Below are positions 34,062 to 43,721 of a stretch of DNA of 64,000 nt, in pieces. This stretch comes from Streptomyces viridochromogenes (GTDB lineage: Bacteria; Actinomycetota; Actinomycetes; Streptomycetales; Streptomycetaceae). The notes beneath the pieces were generated by a model. That model saw only the letters and a program-made list of their open reading frames with translations, was not told the origin of the DNA and did not search any database. The stretch is taken from positions 1-64,000 of the forward strand of contig NZ_LGUR01000205.1 in the NCBI RefSeq assembly GCF_001270495.1, read 5' to 3'. A program made the translations under genes and the position numbers. The first letter of the stretch is position 1, and each line of letters begins with the position of its first letter.

Positions 34062-34930
34062 CCGCCACCACTCTGCCGCCCACGTCATCGACGACCGACA
34101 GTCGCGTGCGGGTGCGCGCCAAGCGCCTCGTCCTCTACACGGTCCTCGTCTCCGTCACCGGCCTGTTCCTCGGCCCCTTCGGCTGGCTGATCCTCTCCGG
34201 CCTGAAGACCCAGGGCGAACTGGCCGCCTCGCCCGTGCACTGGCTGCCCGAGGTCTTCCAGTGGCACAACTTCGCCGAGGCCTTCACCCAGATCGACTTC
34301 CTCGGCTACGCCCGCAACTCCCTGATCGTCGCCCTCCTCTACGCCACGCTCGTCACCCTCAGCTCCGCCTGGGTCGGCTTCGGCTTCGCCCGGCTCGACG
34401 CGCCCGGCAAGAAGGTGCTGTTCGGTGTCCTGCTCGGCTCGATGATGCTGCCCCAGATGGTCACCCTGCTGCCGACCTACCTGATCTTCGCCAAGCTAGG
34501 CATGGTCGACACGTACTGGCCGTGGGTGCTGTGGGGCCTGTCCGCCGCCCCGTATCTGGTCTTCCTCTTCCGGCAGTTCTTCGCGGGCATGCCGCGCGAG
34601 CTGGAGGAGGCCGCGATCGTCGACGGCTGCGGATACACGTCGATCTTCTGGCGGATCTTCCTGCCGCAGTCGTGGCCCGTGCTGTCCGCGAGCTTCATCA
34701 TCGCCTTCACCTGGACCTGGGGCGACTACATCGCCCCGCAGCTGCTGCTGTCCACCGACCGCACCACGCTCGCCGTCGCCGTGATGACCACCTATGTCAA
34801 CGAGGGCGGTGCGCCCGTTCCCGAGATCCAGGCCGCGGCCTCCGTCATGTACGTCGTCCCGATCCTGCTGATCTTCCTCATCGCTCAGCGCGGGTTCGTC
34901 GCCGGGATGTCCACGTCCGGCCTCAAGTGA
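34058..34930 (+). CDS. carbohydrate ABC transporter permease (MalG type)
   Basis: The 290-aa protein has six membrane spans and the coupling loop RELEEAAIVDGCGYTSIFWR. The GTG start overlaps the previous stop as GTGA and has GGAGG 7 nt upstream. With the MalF-type partner and the Tat lipoprotein it completes a CUT1 importer that would use a shared ATPase. Confidence 0.93.
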   Translation: MTATTLPPTSSTTDSRVRVRAKRLVLYTVLVSVTGLFLGPFGWLILSGLKTQGELAASPVHWLPEVFQWHNFAEAFTQIDFLGYARNSLIVALLYATLVTLSSAWVGFGFARLDAPGKKVLFGVLLGSMMLPQMVTLLPTYLIFAKLGMVDTYWPWVLWGLSAAPYLVFLFRQFFAGMPRELEEAAIVDGCGYTSIFWRIFLPQSWPVLSASFIIAFTWTWGDYIAPQLLLSTDRTTLAVAVMTTYVNEGGAPVPEIQAAASVMYVVPILLIFLIAQRGFVAGMSTSGLK

Positions 34931-34977
34931 CCTTCCTCGTATCCCTCATCTGCCTCGCCCAACGAAGGAACCGCTCC

Positions 34978-36762
34978 ATGAACGACACCCAGAGCACCGG
35001 TCTGTCCCGGCGCACCCTTCTCCAGGCCGCCGGCGCAACCGCCGCCGCGTACTCCCTGATCGGCGCCGCGGCCGGCACCGCGAGAGCCGACGACACGCCC
35101 TCATCCGCCGACAAGCTGGTGGTCTACCCCATCCCGAGCGGGGTCCCCACCAACTCCAGCTTCTCCGTCAAGGCGCGTACGCCGGGCGGCGAATGGCAGA
35201 CGGTGCCCGTCTACCGCGCCCGGGCGAAGCAGATCGACGCGAACACGGGCAGCGGCCCGGTCTTCAACTCCTCCGTCGCCACCTTCGACTTCAGCGGCAC
35301 CGTCGAGGTCGCCGTCACCTCGTCCAAGGGCGCCATCGGCTCCGCGCGGATCCGCCCCCTGTCGTACGACACCCAGTTCACGGTGGCCGGCGCCACGGTG
35401 AGCTTCACCCTCACCGAGCCGCGCAACCTCTCCATCGAGATCGACGGGGAGATCTTCAACAACCTGCAGCTGCACGCCAACCCGATCGAGACGAACGTCC
35501 CCGACCCGGACGACCCCGACGTCATCTACATCGGCCCCGGCCTGCACAAGACCACCGACAACGTGGTGAAGGTGCCCAGCGGCAAGACGCTGTACCTGGC
35601 GGGCGGTGCCGTGCTGACCTCCCGGGTGGAGTTCCAGAACGTCGAGAACGCCCGGCTGATCGGCCGCGGTGTGCTGTACAACTCGCAGAACGGCGTCCTG
35701 GTGAACTACTCCAGGAACATCGAGATCGACGGCGTCATGGTGCTCAACCCGAGCAGCGGCTACTCGGTCACCGTCGGCCAGTCGAAGCAGGTCACCGTCC
35801 GCAACCTGCACTCCTACAGCCACGGCCAGTGGGGCGACGGCATCGACGTCTTCTCCAGCGAGGACGTCCTCATCGAGGGCGTCTGGATGCGCAACTCCGA
35901 CGACTGCATCGCGATCTACGCCCACCGCTGGGACTACTACGGCGACTGCCGCAACATCACCGTCCGCGACTCCACCCTCTGGGCGGACGTCGCGCACCCG
36001 ATCAACGTCGGCACGCACGGCAACACCGACAAGCCGGAGACCATCGAGAACCTCGTCTTCAGCAACATCGACATCCTCGACCACCGCGAACCGCAGATGG
36101 ACTACCAGGGCTGCATCGCGCTCAACCCCGGCGACAGCAACCTGCTGCGCAACGTCCGCGCCCAGGACATCCGGGTGGAGGACTTCCGCTGGGGCCAGCT
36201 GATCAACATGCGGGTCATGTACAACAAGAGCTACAACACCTCCGTCGGACGGGGCATCGACGGAGTGTTCATACGGAACCTGACGTACACCGGCACGCAC
36301 GCCAACCCGTCCGTCATGGTCGGCTACGACGCGGACCACGCCATCAAGAACGTGACGTTCCAGAACCTCGTCATCAACGGCAAGTTCATCGGCAACGGGA
36401 TGAAGAAGCCCGGCTGGTACAAGTTCACGGACATGATGCCGGCGTACGCCAACGAGCATGTGATCAACCCGCGGTTCCTGAACTCCACCGAGGCCACGTC
36501 GAGCGACGCGCCCAGGATCACCAGCCCGGAGAAGGCGGCCGCGACCAAGAACCAGGTCTTCAACTACCTGATCACGGCCAGCGGGCTCCCGACGAAGTTC
36601 AACGCGGACGGGCTACCGAAGGGCCTGGACATCGACACCGACACCGGTCTGATCTCCGGGACGGCCAGGGACAACGTCGGCACCTTCACGGTCACCGTCT
36701 CGGCCACCAACAGCGTGGACACCGCCACGCAGACCGTCACGTTCACCATCGAGCACGCGTGA
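34978..36762 (+). CDS. GH28-like right-handed beta-helix enzyme with C-terminal Ig-like domain, Tat-exported
   Basis: The 594-aa protein has a twin-arginine signal (LSRRTLLQAAGA, cleavage near TARADD). After an N-terminal beta-sandwich (~45-170), the parallel beta-helix (~180-470) shows VLVNYSRNIEIDGVMVLNP, GQWGDGIDVFSS, MRNSDDCIAIYAHR and AHPINVGTHGN. Paired Asp residues (NSDDC) resemble the polygalacturonase catalytic region, but the RIK motif is absent, so the linkage cut is uncertain. Residues ~510-594 form a He_PIG-type Ig-like domain also seen in the next gene. It follows the permease by 47 bp with GAAGGA 8 nt before the ATG, and likely acts outside the cell on pectic backbones. Confidence 0.87.
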   Translation: MNDTQSTGLSRRTLLQAAGATAAAYSLIGAAAGTARADDTPSSADKLVVYPIPSGVPTNSSFSVKARTPGGEWQTVPVYRARAKQIDANTGSGPVFNSSVATFDFSGTVEVAVTSSKGAIGSARIRPLSYDTQFTVAGATVSFTLTEPRNLSIEIDGEIFNNLQLHANPIETNVPDPDDPDVIYIGPGLHKTTDNVVKVPSGKTLYLAGGAVLTSRVEFQNVENARLIGRGVLYNSQNGVLVNYSRNIEIDGVMVLNPSSGYSVTVGQSKQVTVRNLHSYSHGQWGDGIDVFSSEDVLIEGVWMRNSDDCIAIYAHRWDYYGDCRNITVRDSTLWADVAHPINVGTHGNTDKPETIENLVFSNIDILDHREPQMDYQGCIALNPGDSNLLRNVRAQDIRVEDFRWGQLINMRVMYNKSYNTSVGRGIDGVFIRNLTYTGTHANPSVMVGYDADHAIKNVTFQNLVINGKFIGNGMKKPGWYKFTDMMPAYANEHVINPRFLNSTEATSSDAPRITSPEKAAATKNQVFNYLITASGLPTKFNADGLPKGLDIDTDTGLISGTARDNVGTFTVTVSATNSVDTATQTVTFTIEHA

Positions 36763-36792
36763 CGCGGCACCACTGAACCAGGAGACACCCCC

Positions 36793-39700
36793 GTGCATTC
36801 CTTCAGCCGACGGTCGTTCCTCGGCGCTGCCGGGCTCACGGCCGTGGCCGCGGGCGGACTGCTGTCCGCCTCAGCCACGGCCGCCTGGGCCCAGTCGGCC
36901 GCCGCAGCGGCGTTCTCGTTCAGACACCCCGGTCTCCTCCACTCCGAGGCGGACCTGGACCGCATGAAGGCCGCGGTCGCCGCGCAGGAGTCCCCGGTCT
37001 ACGACGGCTACCTCGCGTTCGCCGCCCACGCCCGGTCGAAGTCCACGTACACGATCCAGAACACCGGACAGATCACCTCCTGGGGCCGCGGCCCCACCAA
37101 CTTCCAGAACCAGGCCGTCGCCGACTCGGCCGCCGCCTACCAGAACGCCCTGATGTGGTGCGTCACCGGCAACCGTGCCCACGCGGACAAGGCGCGGGAC
37201 ATCCTCAACGTCTGGTCCAGGTCGCTCACCGCGATCACCGGGGCCGACGGGCCGCTCGGCGCCGGCCTCCAGGCGTTCAAGTTCGTCAACGCGGCCGAGC
37301 TGCTCCGGCACGGTGACTACGACGGCTGGGCGGACTCCGACATCGCCCGCTGCGAGCGGTCCTTCCTGAACGTCTGGTATCCGGCCGTGTCCGGCTACAT
37401 GCTGTACGCCAACGGCAACTGGGACCTGACGGCCATACAGACGATCCTGGCCATCGGCGTGTTCTGCGAGGAGCGCACCCTCTTCGAGGACGCCCTGCGC
37501 TTCGTCGCGGCCGGCGCCGGCAACGGCAGCGTCCGCAACCGGGTCGTCACCGGCGCCGGTCAGGGGCAGGAGAGCGGCCGCGACCAGGGACACGAGCAGC
37601 TCGCCGTCGGTCTGATGGGTGACGCGGCACAGGTCGCCTGGAACCAGGGCGTCGATCTGTGGGCCTTCGACGACGACCGCATCCTCGCCAACGCCGAGTA
37701 CGCCGCCCGCTACAACCTCGGCGGCGACGTCCCCTTCACCCCCGACCTCGACCGCACCGGCAAGTACATCAAGACGACCGTCTCCGACAAGGTCCGCGGC
37801 AATCTGCCCCCGATCTACGAGATGTACTACGCCCACTACGCCGGCGTCCGCGGCCTCGACACCCCGTACACCAAGGCGGCCGTCTTCCGCGGCACCGGCG
37901 GCGCCCGCATCGTCGAGGGCAGCAACGACGACCTGCCCAGCTTCGGCACCTTCGCCTACGCCGGGACGAAGGCACCGTCGCCGACCGCGCCGACGGCCCC
38001 GGCGGGCGTCACCGCCCTCGGTGACTCCGACGCCGTGACGGTGGCCTGGCTGCCGTCGGCGTGGGCGACCACGTACACCGTCCGCCGGGCGAGCCGTCCC
38101 GAGGGGCCGTACGAGGAGATCGCCTCCGGCGTCGACAAGCCGGCGTACACGGACGGCGACGTGCGCGCGGGACGGACGTACCACTACACCGTCACCTCCA
38201 CCAACTCGCGGGGCAGCAGTGAGAGTTCGAGCCCCGTCACCGTCACCGCCGGACTCCCCGAGCCCTGGTCCACCCAGGACGTCGGCGAGGTGCGGATCCC
38301 CGGTTCCGCCTCCTTCGACGGCGAGCGGTTCGTGCTGGAGGCGTCCGGCACCGCCGACACCTACCGCTCCGTCCATCTCCCGCTGCGTGGCGACGGCACG
38401 ATCACCGCGCGGATCGTGTACCCGCTCAGCTCGCAGTACGCCAAGATCGGCGTCACCCTGCGCGACTCCCTCGACGCGGACGCCGCGCACGCCTCGATGC
38501 TGATCCAGGGGCTGCCGCTGCACACCTGGAGCGGTGTCTGGAGCGTGCGGTCCCAGGCGGGGGCGGCCGTCTCCGCCACCGGCAGCACGCCCGTGCCGCC
38601 CTCCCAGCAGCAGGCCATCACCACGTCCGCCGCCTTCCCGATCTCCGACCTCGGCACGCTGCCGGAGTCGGCGACCCCGCTGGAGGCCCCGTACGTCGAG
38701 GGCGCGGGCGACGGCTACCGGCTGCGGGCGCCCTACTGGGTGCGGGTGACCCGCAGGGGCCGCCGCTGCACCGGCGCGATCTCCCCGGACGGCATCCGCT
38801 GGAACCAAGTCGGCTCCAGCGAGGTCGAGTTGGGCCGCACCGTGTACGCGGGCCTGGTCCTCACCTCCTGCCTCGGCGTCGACACGGGATACGCCGAGAC
38901 CGGCACCGGCGCCTTCGACCACGTCACCGTCGCCTCGACCACGGCCGGTGAGGTCTGGTCCGCACCCCGCCCCGCCCGCCCCGCCACCGGCCTGAAGGCG
39001 TCCACCGGCGCCGACGCCGTGGAGCTGGCCTGGACCGACCCGGACCTCTCCGCCCGCTACAAGGTGCTGCGCGCCACGGGCGCCGACGGCCCCTACGAGA
39101 CGATCGCCACCGGCATCGGGCCCGTCGGCTTCGGTGCCCGCGTCCGGTACGCGGACGCCACCGGCACGCCCGGGACGGCGTACCACTATGTCGTCGCGAA
39201 GACGAACTGCGGCGGCCGAGGCCCGCTCTCCGAACCGGCCGCCGCGCGGATGCCGACCCCGGACCTGCCCCAACCCACCTCCGCGACCATGGCGTTCGGC
39301 AACCAGGGCGTCCCCTTCCGCCACCTCCTGCGCGGCTCGCACGAGCCCGTACGGTTCGCGGCGACCGGACTCCCCGACGGCCTCCGCCTCGACAAGCGCA
39401 CCGGCCTGGTCTCCGGAACGCCCACCGAGAGCGGCGAGTTCACTGTCACCACCACCGTGGGCAATGCGGCGGGCGACGGCACCGGCACGCTCACCCTCAC
39501 CGTCGGCACACCCCCGCCGGCCCCCTGGACGTACGGCGACCTGGGCGACCCGGTGCTCGACGACCGCGACTTCGGGACGCTCGGCGTGGTCGCGATCCGC
39601 ACCCCGGGCAGCACCTCGTACGACGGCGGCACCTTCACCGTGCGCGGTGCGGGCATCGACCTGAGCACCAACAACCAGGGAATGACCGGGCAGTTCGTGC

Positions 39701-40122
39701 GACGGCCCGTCACCGGTGACTGTGAGATCACCGCCCGGCTCGGCTCCCGCACGGGCGCGAGTGCCGACCAGGTGGGACTGCTGATGGCCAAGTCGCTGTC
39801 GCCGTTCGACCAGGCCGCCGGGGCGATCGTCACCGGCGGGACCACCGCGCAGCTCATGCTGCGCACGACCGTCGCCGGAAAGTCGGCCTTCACCGGGAGC
39901 GGCCCCGCCACCGCGCCCTGTCTGCTGCGGCTGAAGCGCACCGGGACCGCCTTCACCGCCGCCCTGTCCACCGATGACGGCGCCACCTGGACCACCCTCG
40001 CCACCGGCGGGATCCCCGGGTTCGGTGACGCCCCCTACTACGTGGGCCTCGTGGTCTGCTCCCGCAGCCAGCTGGCCCGCTGCACCACCGAGTTCGACGA
40101 GGTGAGTATCACCACCGACTGA
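36793..40122 (+). CDS. large modular alginate-lyase-fold protein with Fn3, laminin-G-like and Ig-like domains
   Basis: The 1109-aa Tat-exported protein (FSRRSFLGAAGLTA signal) has an alpha/alpha-toroid lyase domain at about residues 40-390, opening FRHPGLLHSEADLDRMKAAV and holding the motif GQESGRDQGHEQ that its paralogue shares. It is followed by Fn3 (~398-490), a laminin-G-like sandwich (~490-720), Fn3 (~730-820), He_PIG Ig-like (~826-908) and a second laminin-G-like sandwich (~910-1109). Alginate lyase-family proteins cleave uronate linkages by beta-elimination; in this locus a glucuronate or galacturonate chain is likely, not alginate. The GTG has GGAG 8 nt upstream and follows the GH28-like gene by 30 bp. 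Confidence 0.87.
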   Translation: MHSFSRRSFLGAAGLTAVAAGGLLSASATAAWAQSAAAAAFSFRHPGLLHSEADLDRMKAAVAAQESPVYDGYLAFAAHARSKSTYTIQNTGQITSWGRGPTNFQNQAVADSAAAYQNALMWCVTGNRAHADKARDILNVWSRSLTAITGADGPLGAGLQAFKFVNAAELLRHGDYDGWADSDIARCERSFLNVWYPAVSGYMLYANGNWDLTAIQTILAIGVFCEERTLFEDALRFVAAGAGNGSVRNRVVTGAGQGQESGRDQGHEQLAVGLMGDAAQVAWNQGVDLWAFDDDRILANAEYAARYNLGGDVPFTPDLDRTGKYIKTTVSDKVRGNLPPIYEMYYAHYAGVRGLDTPYTKAAVFRGTGGARIVEGSNDDLPSFGTFAYAGTKAPSPTAPTAPAGVTALGDSDAVTVAWLPSAWATTYTVRRASRPEGPYEEIASGVDKPAYTDGDVRAGRTYHYTVTSTNSRGSSESSSPVTVTAGLPEPWSTQDVGEVRIPGSASFDGERFVLEASGTADTYRSVHLPLRGDGTITARIVYPLSSQYAKIGVTLRDSLDADAAHASMLIQGLPLHTWSGVWSVRSQAGAAVSATGSTPVPPSQQQAITTSAAFPISDLGTLPESATPLEAPYVEGAGDGYRLRAPYWVRVTRRGRRCTGAISPDGIRWNQVGSSEVELGRTVYAGLVLTSCLGVDTGYAETGTGAFDHVTVASTTAGEVWSAPRPARPATGLKASTGADAVELAWTDPDLSARYKVLRATGADGPYETIATGIGPVGFGARVRYADATGTPGTAYHYVVAKTNCGGRGPLSEPAAARMPTPDLPQPTSATMAFGNQGVPFRHLLRGSHEPVRFAATGLPDGLRLDKRTGLVSGTPTESGEFTVTTTVGNAAGDGTGTLTLTVGTPPPAPWTYGDLGDPVLDDRDFGTLGVVAIRTPGSTSYDGGTFTVRGAGIDLSTNNQGMTGQFVRRPVTGDCEITARLGSRTGASADQVGLLMAKSLSPFDQAAGAIVTGGTTAQLMLRTTVAGKSAFTGSGPATAPCLLRLKRTGTAFTAALSTDDGATWTTLATGGIPGFGDAPYYVGLVVCSRSQLARCTTEFDEVSITTD

Positions 40123-40148
40123 TCCCCCCACGGATTGGAGTCGTACCA

Positions 40149-41396
40149 ATGAGCCGCACTTCCCCCCATCAGCACCGTGCCACAGGTGCCTTGAGCCGCC
40201 GCGGTCTGCTCAAGACCGCCGGTGGTCTCACCGCGGCCGTCGCCGTGGGCGCCGCGTCCGTCGCCACCACGGCGGACGCGGCGCCCGCGACCTTCACCCA
40301 CCCCGGCATGCTGCACAACGCCGGTGACATCAACCGGGCCAAGGTCAGGGTCGCCGCGGGCACCGACCCCTGGCTGTCCGGCTGGAACCGGCTGACCGCC
40401 AACTCCCACTCACAGTCCACCTGGACGCCCCGTCCCACGGCCACGATCATCCGCGGCGGCGACGGCCAGAACTACCCCCAGCTCTACAACGACATCCACG
40501 CCGCCTACCAGAACGCGCTGCGCTGGCACGTGGCCGGCACCGCCGCGAACGGCGACTGCGCCGTACGCATCCTCAACGCCTGGTCGTCCACGCTCACCAG
40601 CATCACCGGAGACGCCGGCCGGTTCCTGGCCGCCGGCCTCTACGGCTGGCAGTTCGCGAACGTCGCCGAGCTGATGCGCGGCTACGCCGGGTTCGACCTC
40701 AACCGGTTCAAGACGATGATGCTCAACGTCTTCTACCCGCTCAACAACCAGTTCCTGACCGGCCACAACGACGCCTGCATCACCAACTACTGGGCCAACT
40801 GGGACCTGTGCAACATGGCCTCGATCATGGCCATCGGGATCCTGTGCGACGACGGCGCCAAGTACGACCAGGCCGTCAACTACTTCAAGAACGGCGGCGG
40901 CAACGGCGCCATCAAGAGGGCCGTCCCGTTCCTGTACAGCAACGTCGAGGGCTACGACCTCGGCCAGTGGCAGGAGTCCGGCCGCGACCAGGGCCACACC
41001 GTCATGGGCATGGGCCAGATGGGCGCGCTCTGCGAGATGGCCTGGAACCAGGGCGAGGACCTGTACTCGTACGACGGCCGCCGCTTCATGAAGGCCGCCC
41101 AGTACGTCGCCAAGTACAACCTGAACATGAACGTGCCCTACACCACCTACACCTGGGGCAGCGGCCAGAACTGCGCCCAGCAGTCACAGACCGTGATCGG
41201 CTCCGGCAGCCGCGGCCAGGTCCGCCCGGTGTGGGCCATGCTCCACTACCACTACGGGCGGCGCCTGCTCCTCGACGACAAGTACATCGCCCAGATGTGC
41301 TTCTCCGTCGCGCCCGAGGGCGGCGGCGGTGACTACGGCACCACCAGCGGAGGCTTCGACCAGCTCGGCTTCGGCACGCTGATGTACGCCAAGTAG
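40149..41396 (+). CDS. alginate-lyase-fold protein, single domain, Tat-exported
   Basis: The 415-aa protein has a twin-arginine signal (LSRRGLLKTAGGLTAA) and one lyase domain starting FTHPGMLHNAGDINRAKVRV. Alignment by eye with the larger neighbour shows INYWANWDL against the neighbour's NGNWDL, and WQESGRDQGHTVMGMGQMG. The shared ESGRDQGH segment and conserved Asn-Trp suggest common catalysis. It starts 26 bp after the large lyase gene with TTGGAG upstream of the ATG. Tandem duplication with loss or gain of accessory domains seems likely. Confidence 0.87.
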   Translation: MSRTSPHQHRATGALSRRGLLKTAGGLTAAVAVGAASVATTADAAPATFTHPGMLHNAGDINRAKVRVAAGTDPWLSGWNRLTANSHSQSTWTPRPTATIIRGGDGQNYPQLYNDIHAAYQNALRWHVAGTAANGDCAVRILNAWSSTLTSITGDAGRFLAAGLYGWQFANVAELMRGYAGFDLNRFKTMMLNVFYPLNNQFLTGHNDACITNYWANWDLCNMASIMAIGILCDDGAKYDQAVNYFKNGGGNGAIKRAVPFLYSNVEGYDLGQWQESGRDQGHTVMGMGQMGALCEMAWNQGEDLYSYDGRRFMKAAQYVAKYNLNMNVPYTTYTWGSGQNCAQQSQTVIGSGSRGQVRPVWAMLHYHYGRRLLLDDKYIAQMCFSVAPEGGGGDYGTTSGGFDQLGFGTLMYAK

Positions 41397-41489
41397 CCCT
41401 CTGACCCGCTCGTGCACCGGAATATCGGGCCACAATGAGTTGCTCTGATCTTCACGGTGCACGAGCGCGGTGAGGAGGCTGGTGGACGT

Positions 41490-43082
41490 ATGACAGAAGT
41501 CCAGACAGATTCCGGGACAGACCCCGTGGTGAGCACGCCTTACGGTGCCGTACGGGGCCGGTACGAAGGCGGCGTCGCGGTCTTCCGGGGCATTCCCTAC
41601 GCGGCCCCTCCGTTCGGCCCACGCCGGTTCCGGCCGCCCGTGCCGCCGGAACCCTGGGACGGTGTGCGCGAGGCCGTCGCCTTCGGGCCGACCCCGCCGA
41701 AACCGCCGTACTCCGAGGCCTTCGCGCAGTACCTGTCCGACCCCGTCGTGCCTGGCGACGACTGCCTCAACCTCAACGTCTGGACCCCCGAGCCGGGCCC
41801 CGGCGCCCGGCTGCCGGTCATGGTGTGGCTGCACGGCGGCGCCCTGACCCGCGGCTCCGCGGGCATGCCCGTGTACGACGGCAGGTCCTTCGCCCGCGAC
41901 GGGGTCGTCCTCGTCTCGGTCAACTACCGGCTGGGCGTCGAGGGCTACGGCTACTTCCCGGACGCCCCCGCCAACCCCGGCCTGCGCGACCAGCTCGCCG
42001 CCCTGGAGTGGGTGCACGAGTCCATCGCGGCGTTCGGCGGCGACCCCGACCGCGTCACCCTGTTCGGGCAGTCCGCCGGCGCGATCAGCATCGGCGCGCT
42101 GCTCGCCGCCCCGCAGGCCCAGGGCCTAATCCGGCGGGCCATCCTGCAGAGCGGGCCGCCCGAGGCCGCCGAACGGGACAAGGTACGGCGCATGGTGCGC
42201 CGTATGGCCACCCGGCTGAAGATCCCCGCCACGGCCGCCGCCTTCGCCGAGGTCGACCGCGAGCTGCTGCTGCGTACCCAGGCCGAGGTGGGGCGGCTCA
42301 GCAGCCCCGTGCTGGGCGGGCCCGCCTTCGGGATCGTCATCGACGGCGACCTCGTGCCCCGCCATCCCCTGGAGGCGCTCACGGAGGGTGACGCCGCGGC
42401 CGGAGTCGACCTGATGATGGGCTGGACGCGCGACGAGTACCGGCTGTGGCTGGTGCCCGGCGGGCTCCTGGAGCGCGTCGACCGGCTCGGCGCGGTCGCC
42501 CTGGCCGGTGCCATGGCCCGCTGCCACGTCGGCGCCGACGTGCCCCGCGGCTACCGCGCCCTGCACCCGGCGGCCGGCACCGCCGAGATCGTCGGCCAGA
42601 TGGTCACCGACCACCTGCTGCGCGCCCCCCTGCACCGCCTGGCCGACGCCCGGCCCGGGTCGTCGTACGTGTACGAGTTCGCCTGGCCCTCCACCCTCCC
42701 CGACCTGGGCTCCTGCCACGCGCTGGAGCTCGGCTTCGTCTTCGACACCGGCGACGTCCCCGAGTCCCGCAGGCTGGCCGGCGAGGGGGCCCCGCGGGAG
42801 CTGGCCGAGGAGATGCACCGGGCTTGGGTGCGGTTCGCGGTGACGGGCGACCCCGGCTGGCAGTCCTGGGACGACTCGCGTCCGGTGCGGGTCTTCGGTG
42901 ACGGTGAGACCCACACAGCGCTCGGCCCGCGCGACGCCGAGCTCGCCCTGTGGGCTGCGGCGGGCACCCCTCCGGAGCCCACACCCGCCGCGGTCCCGCC
43001 CCTCGGCCAGGCCGGACGCGGTACGGAACTGCGCGCGGTGGTACGACGCCTGCGACTGCCCGGCGTGGTACGCCGGCACTGA
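41490..43082 (+). CDS. type B carboxylesterase
   Basis: The 530-aa protein has the carboxylesterase/lipase fold: oxyanion hole [12 protein letters not shown], nucleophile elbow GQSAG with Ser195, and the family signatures [10 protein letters not shown] and [13 protein letters not shown] [12 protein letters not shown]. Acid and His residues fall in DEYRLW and [11 protein letters not shown]. No signal peptide is present, so it probably acts in the cytoplasm on esters of imported sugars or on xenobiotics. It follows the lyases by 94 bp; GGAGG is about 11 nt before the ATG. Confidence 0.9.
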   Translation: MTEVQTDSGTDPVVSTPYGAVRGRYEGGVAVFRGIPYAAPPFGPRRFRPPVPPEPWDGVREAVAFGPTPPKPPYSEAFAQYLSDPVVPGDDCLNLNVWTPEPGPGARLPVMVWLHGGALTRGSAGMPVYDGRSFARDGVVLVSVNYRLGVEGYGYFPDAPANPGLRDQLAALEWVHESIAAFGGDPDRVTLFGQSAGAISIGALLAAPQAQGLIRRAILQSGPPEAAERDKVRRMVRRMATRLKIPATAAAFAEVDRELLLRTQAEVGRLSSPVLGGPAFGIVIDGDLVPRHPLEALTEGDAAAGVDLMMGWTRDEYRLWLVPGGLLERVDRLGAVALAGAMARCHVGADVPRGYRALHPAAGTAEIVGQMVTDHLLRAPLHRLADARPGSSYVYEFAWPSTLPDLGSCHALELGFVFDTGDVPESRRLAGEGAPRELAEEMHRAWVRFAVTGDPGWQSWDDSRPVRVFGDGETHTALGPRDAELALWAAAGTPPEPTPAAVPPLGQAGRGTELRAVVRRLRLPGVVRRH

Positions 43083-43135
43083 CTCCGCGGGGGCGGGCAT
43101 CCGGCCGGCCTCGCCCGTACGGCAAGATCCTTTGC

Positions 43136-43672
43136 ATGTACGAATACGAGGATCCCTCGCGGTGGATGCCCGAACCGGTGCGGCCCCAAGGGCAGTTGAC
43201 CCTGCTCTTCATCGCGAGCGTGGTGTTCTTCCCGGTGCTGGTCGTGGTGTGGTTGGCGGCGTTCGCCGTGCTGCTCGCCGTGGGCCTGCTGACCGAGGTG
43301 ATCGCGGCGTTCAGCGACCGGTACGAGCAAGGGTTCCTGAAACTGATGGACCGGACCCTGGACCTTCTGGCGGGCCTGGCCTCCTGGTGCGTGACCTGGC
43401 CGGAGCTGCGGCACGAGGGCGACACGGCGTACTACCGGGCCCGTGTCGACAAGGTGGTCGCCCGCTGGACGGCCCGCGCTTCGGCGCCGGCCCGGCCGAA
43501 CAGGGTGAAGCCGCCCGTGGAGTGCGCCATACGCCTGCGCGACTACCGCGGAGTGGGGGGCGGGTACGTCACCGAGGCGGCCCGAGCCCAGGGCTGGGAG
43601 CTGCGGCCCACGGATGTGCGCAAGGAGGTCCGCCTGCGGTGGGCGGCCGCCTCGCAGCCGGCGCCACGCTGA
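43136..43672 (+). CDS. small membrane protein of unknown function
   Basis: The 178-aa protein has one or two hydrophobic segments near the start (LLFIASVVFFPVLVVVWLAA and a following Leu/Val-rich run), then a soluble C-terminal half rich in Arg with RLRDYRGVGGGYVTEAARAQ. It has no family signature I recognise. It starts 53 bp after the esterase gene without a Shine-Dalgarno site and may be leaderless or co-transcribed. Confidence 0.75.
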   Translation: MYEYEDPSRWMPEPVRPQGQLTLLFIASVVFFPVLVVVWLAAFAVLLAVGLLTEVIAAFSDRYEQGFLKLMDRTLDLLAGLASWCVTWPELRHEGDTAYYRARVDKVVARWTARASAPARPNRVKPPVECAIRLRDYRGVGGGYVTEAARAQGWELRPTDVRKEVRLRWAAASQPAPR

Positions 43673-43721
43673 CCGCGCCCGCGCCCGTCGGCGGGCCGGA
43701 TGCCGTCTCCGGCATCGTGCG

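Noticed and set aside
33251..34930. Long plus-strand frame starting inside the MalF-type permease
   Set aside because: The first part is the wrong frame of the permease; the real MalG-type gene begins at the GTGA overlap at 34058.
34261..34977. Upstream extension of the GH28-like gene
   Set aside because: It reads the MalG-type permease in another frame; the Tat signal and GAAGGA site place the start at 34978.
36871..40149. 1092-codon minus-strand open frame opposite the large lyase gene
   Set aside because: Its protein is Gly/Arg/Val-rich without domains, while the plus strand shows a Tat signal, domains and a ribosome site. It results from third-position GC bias.
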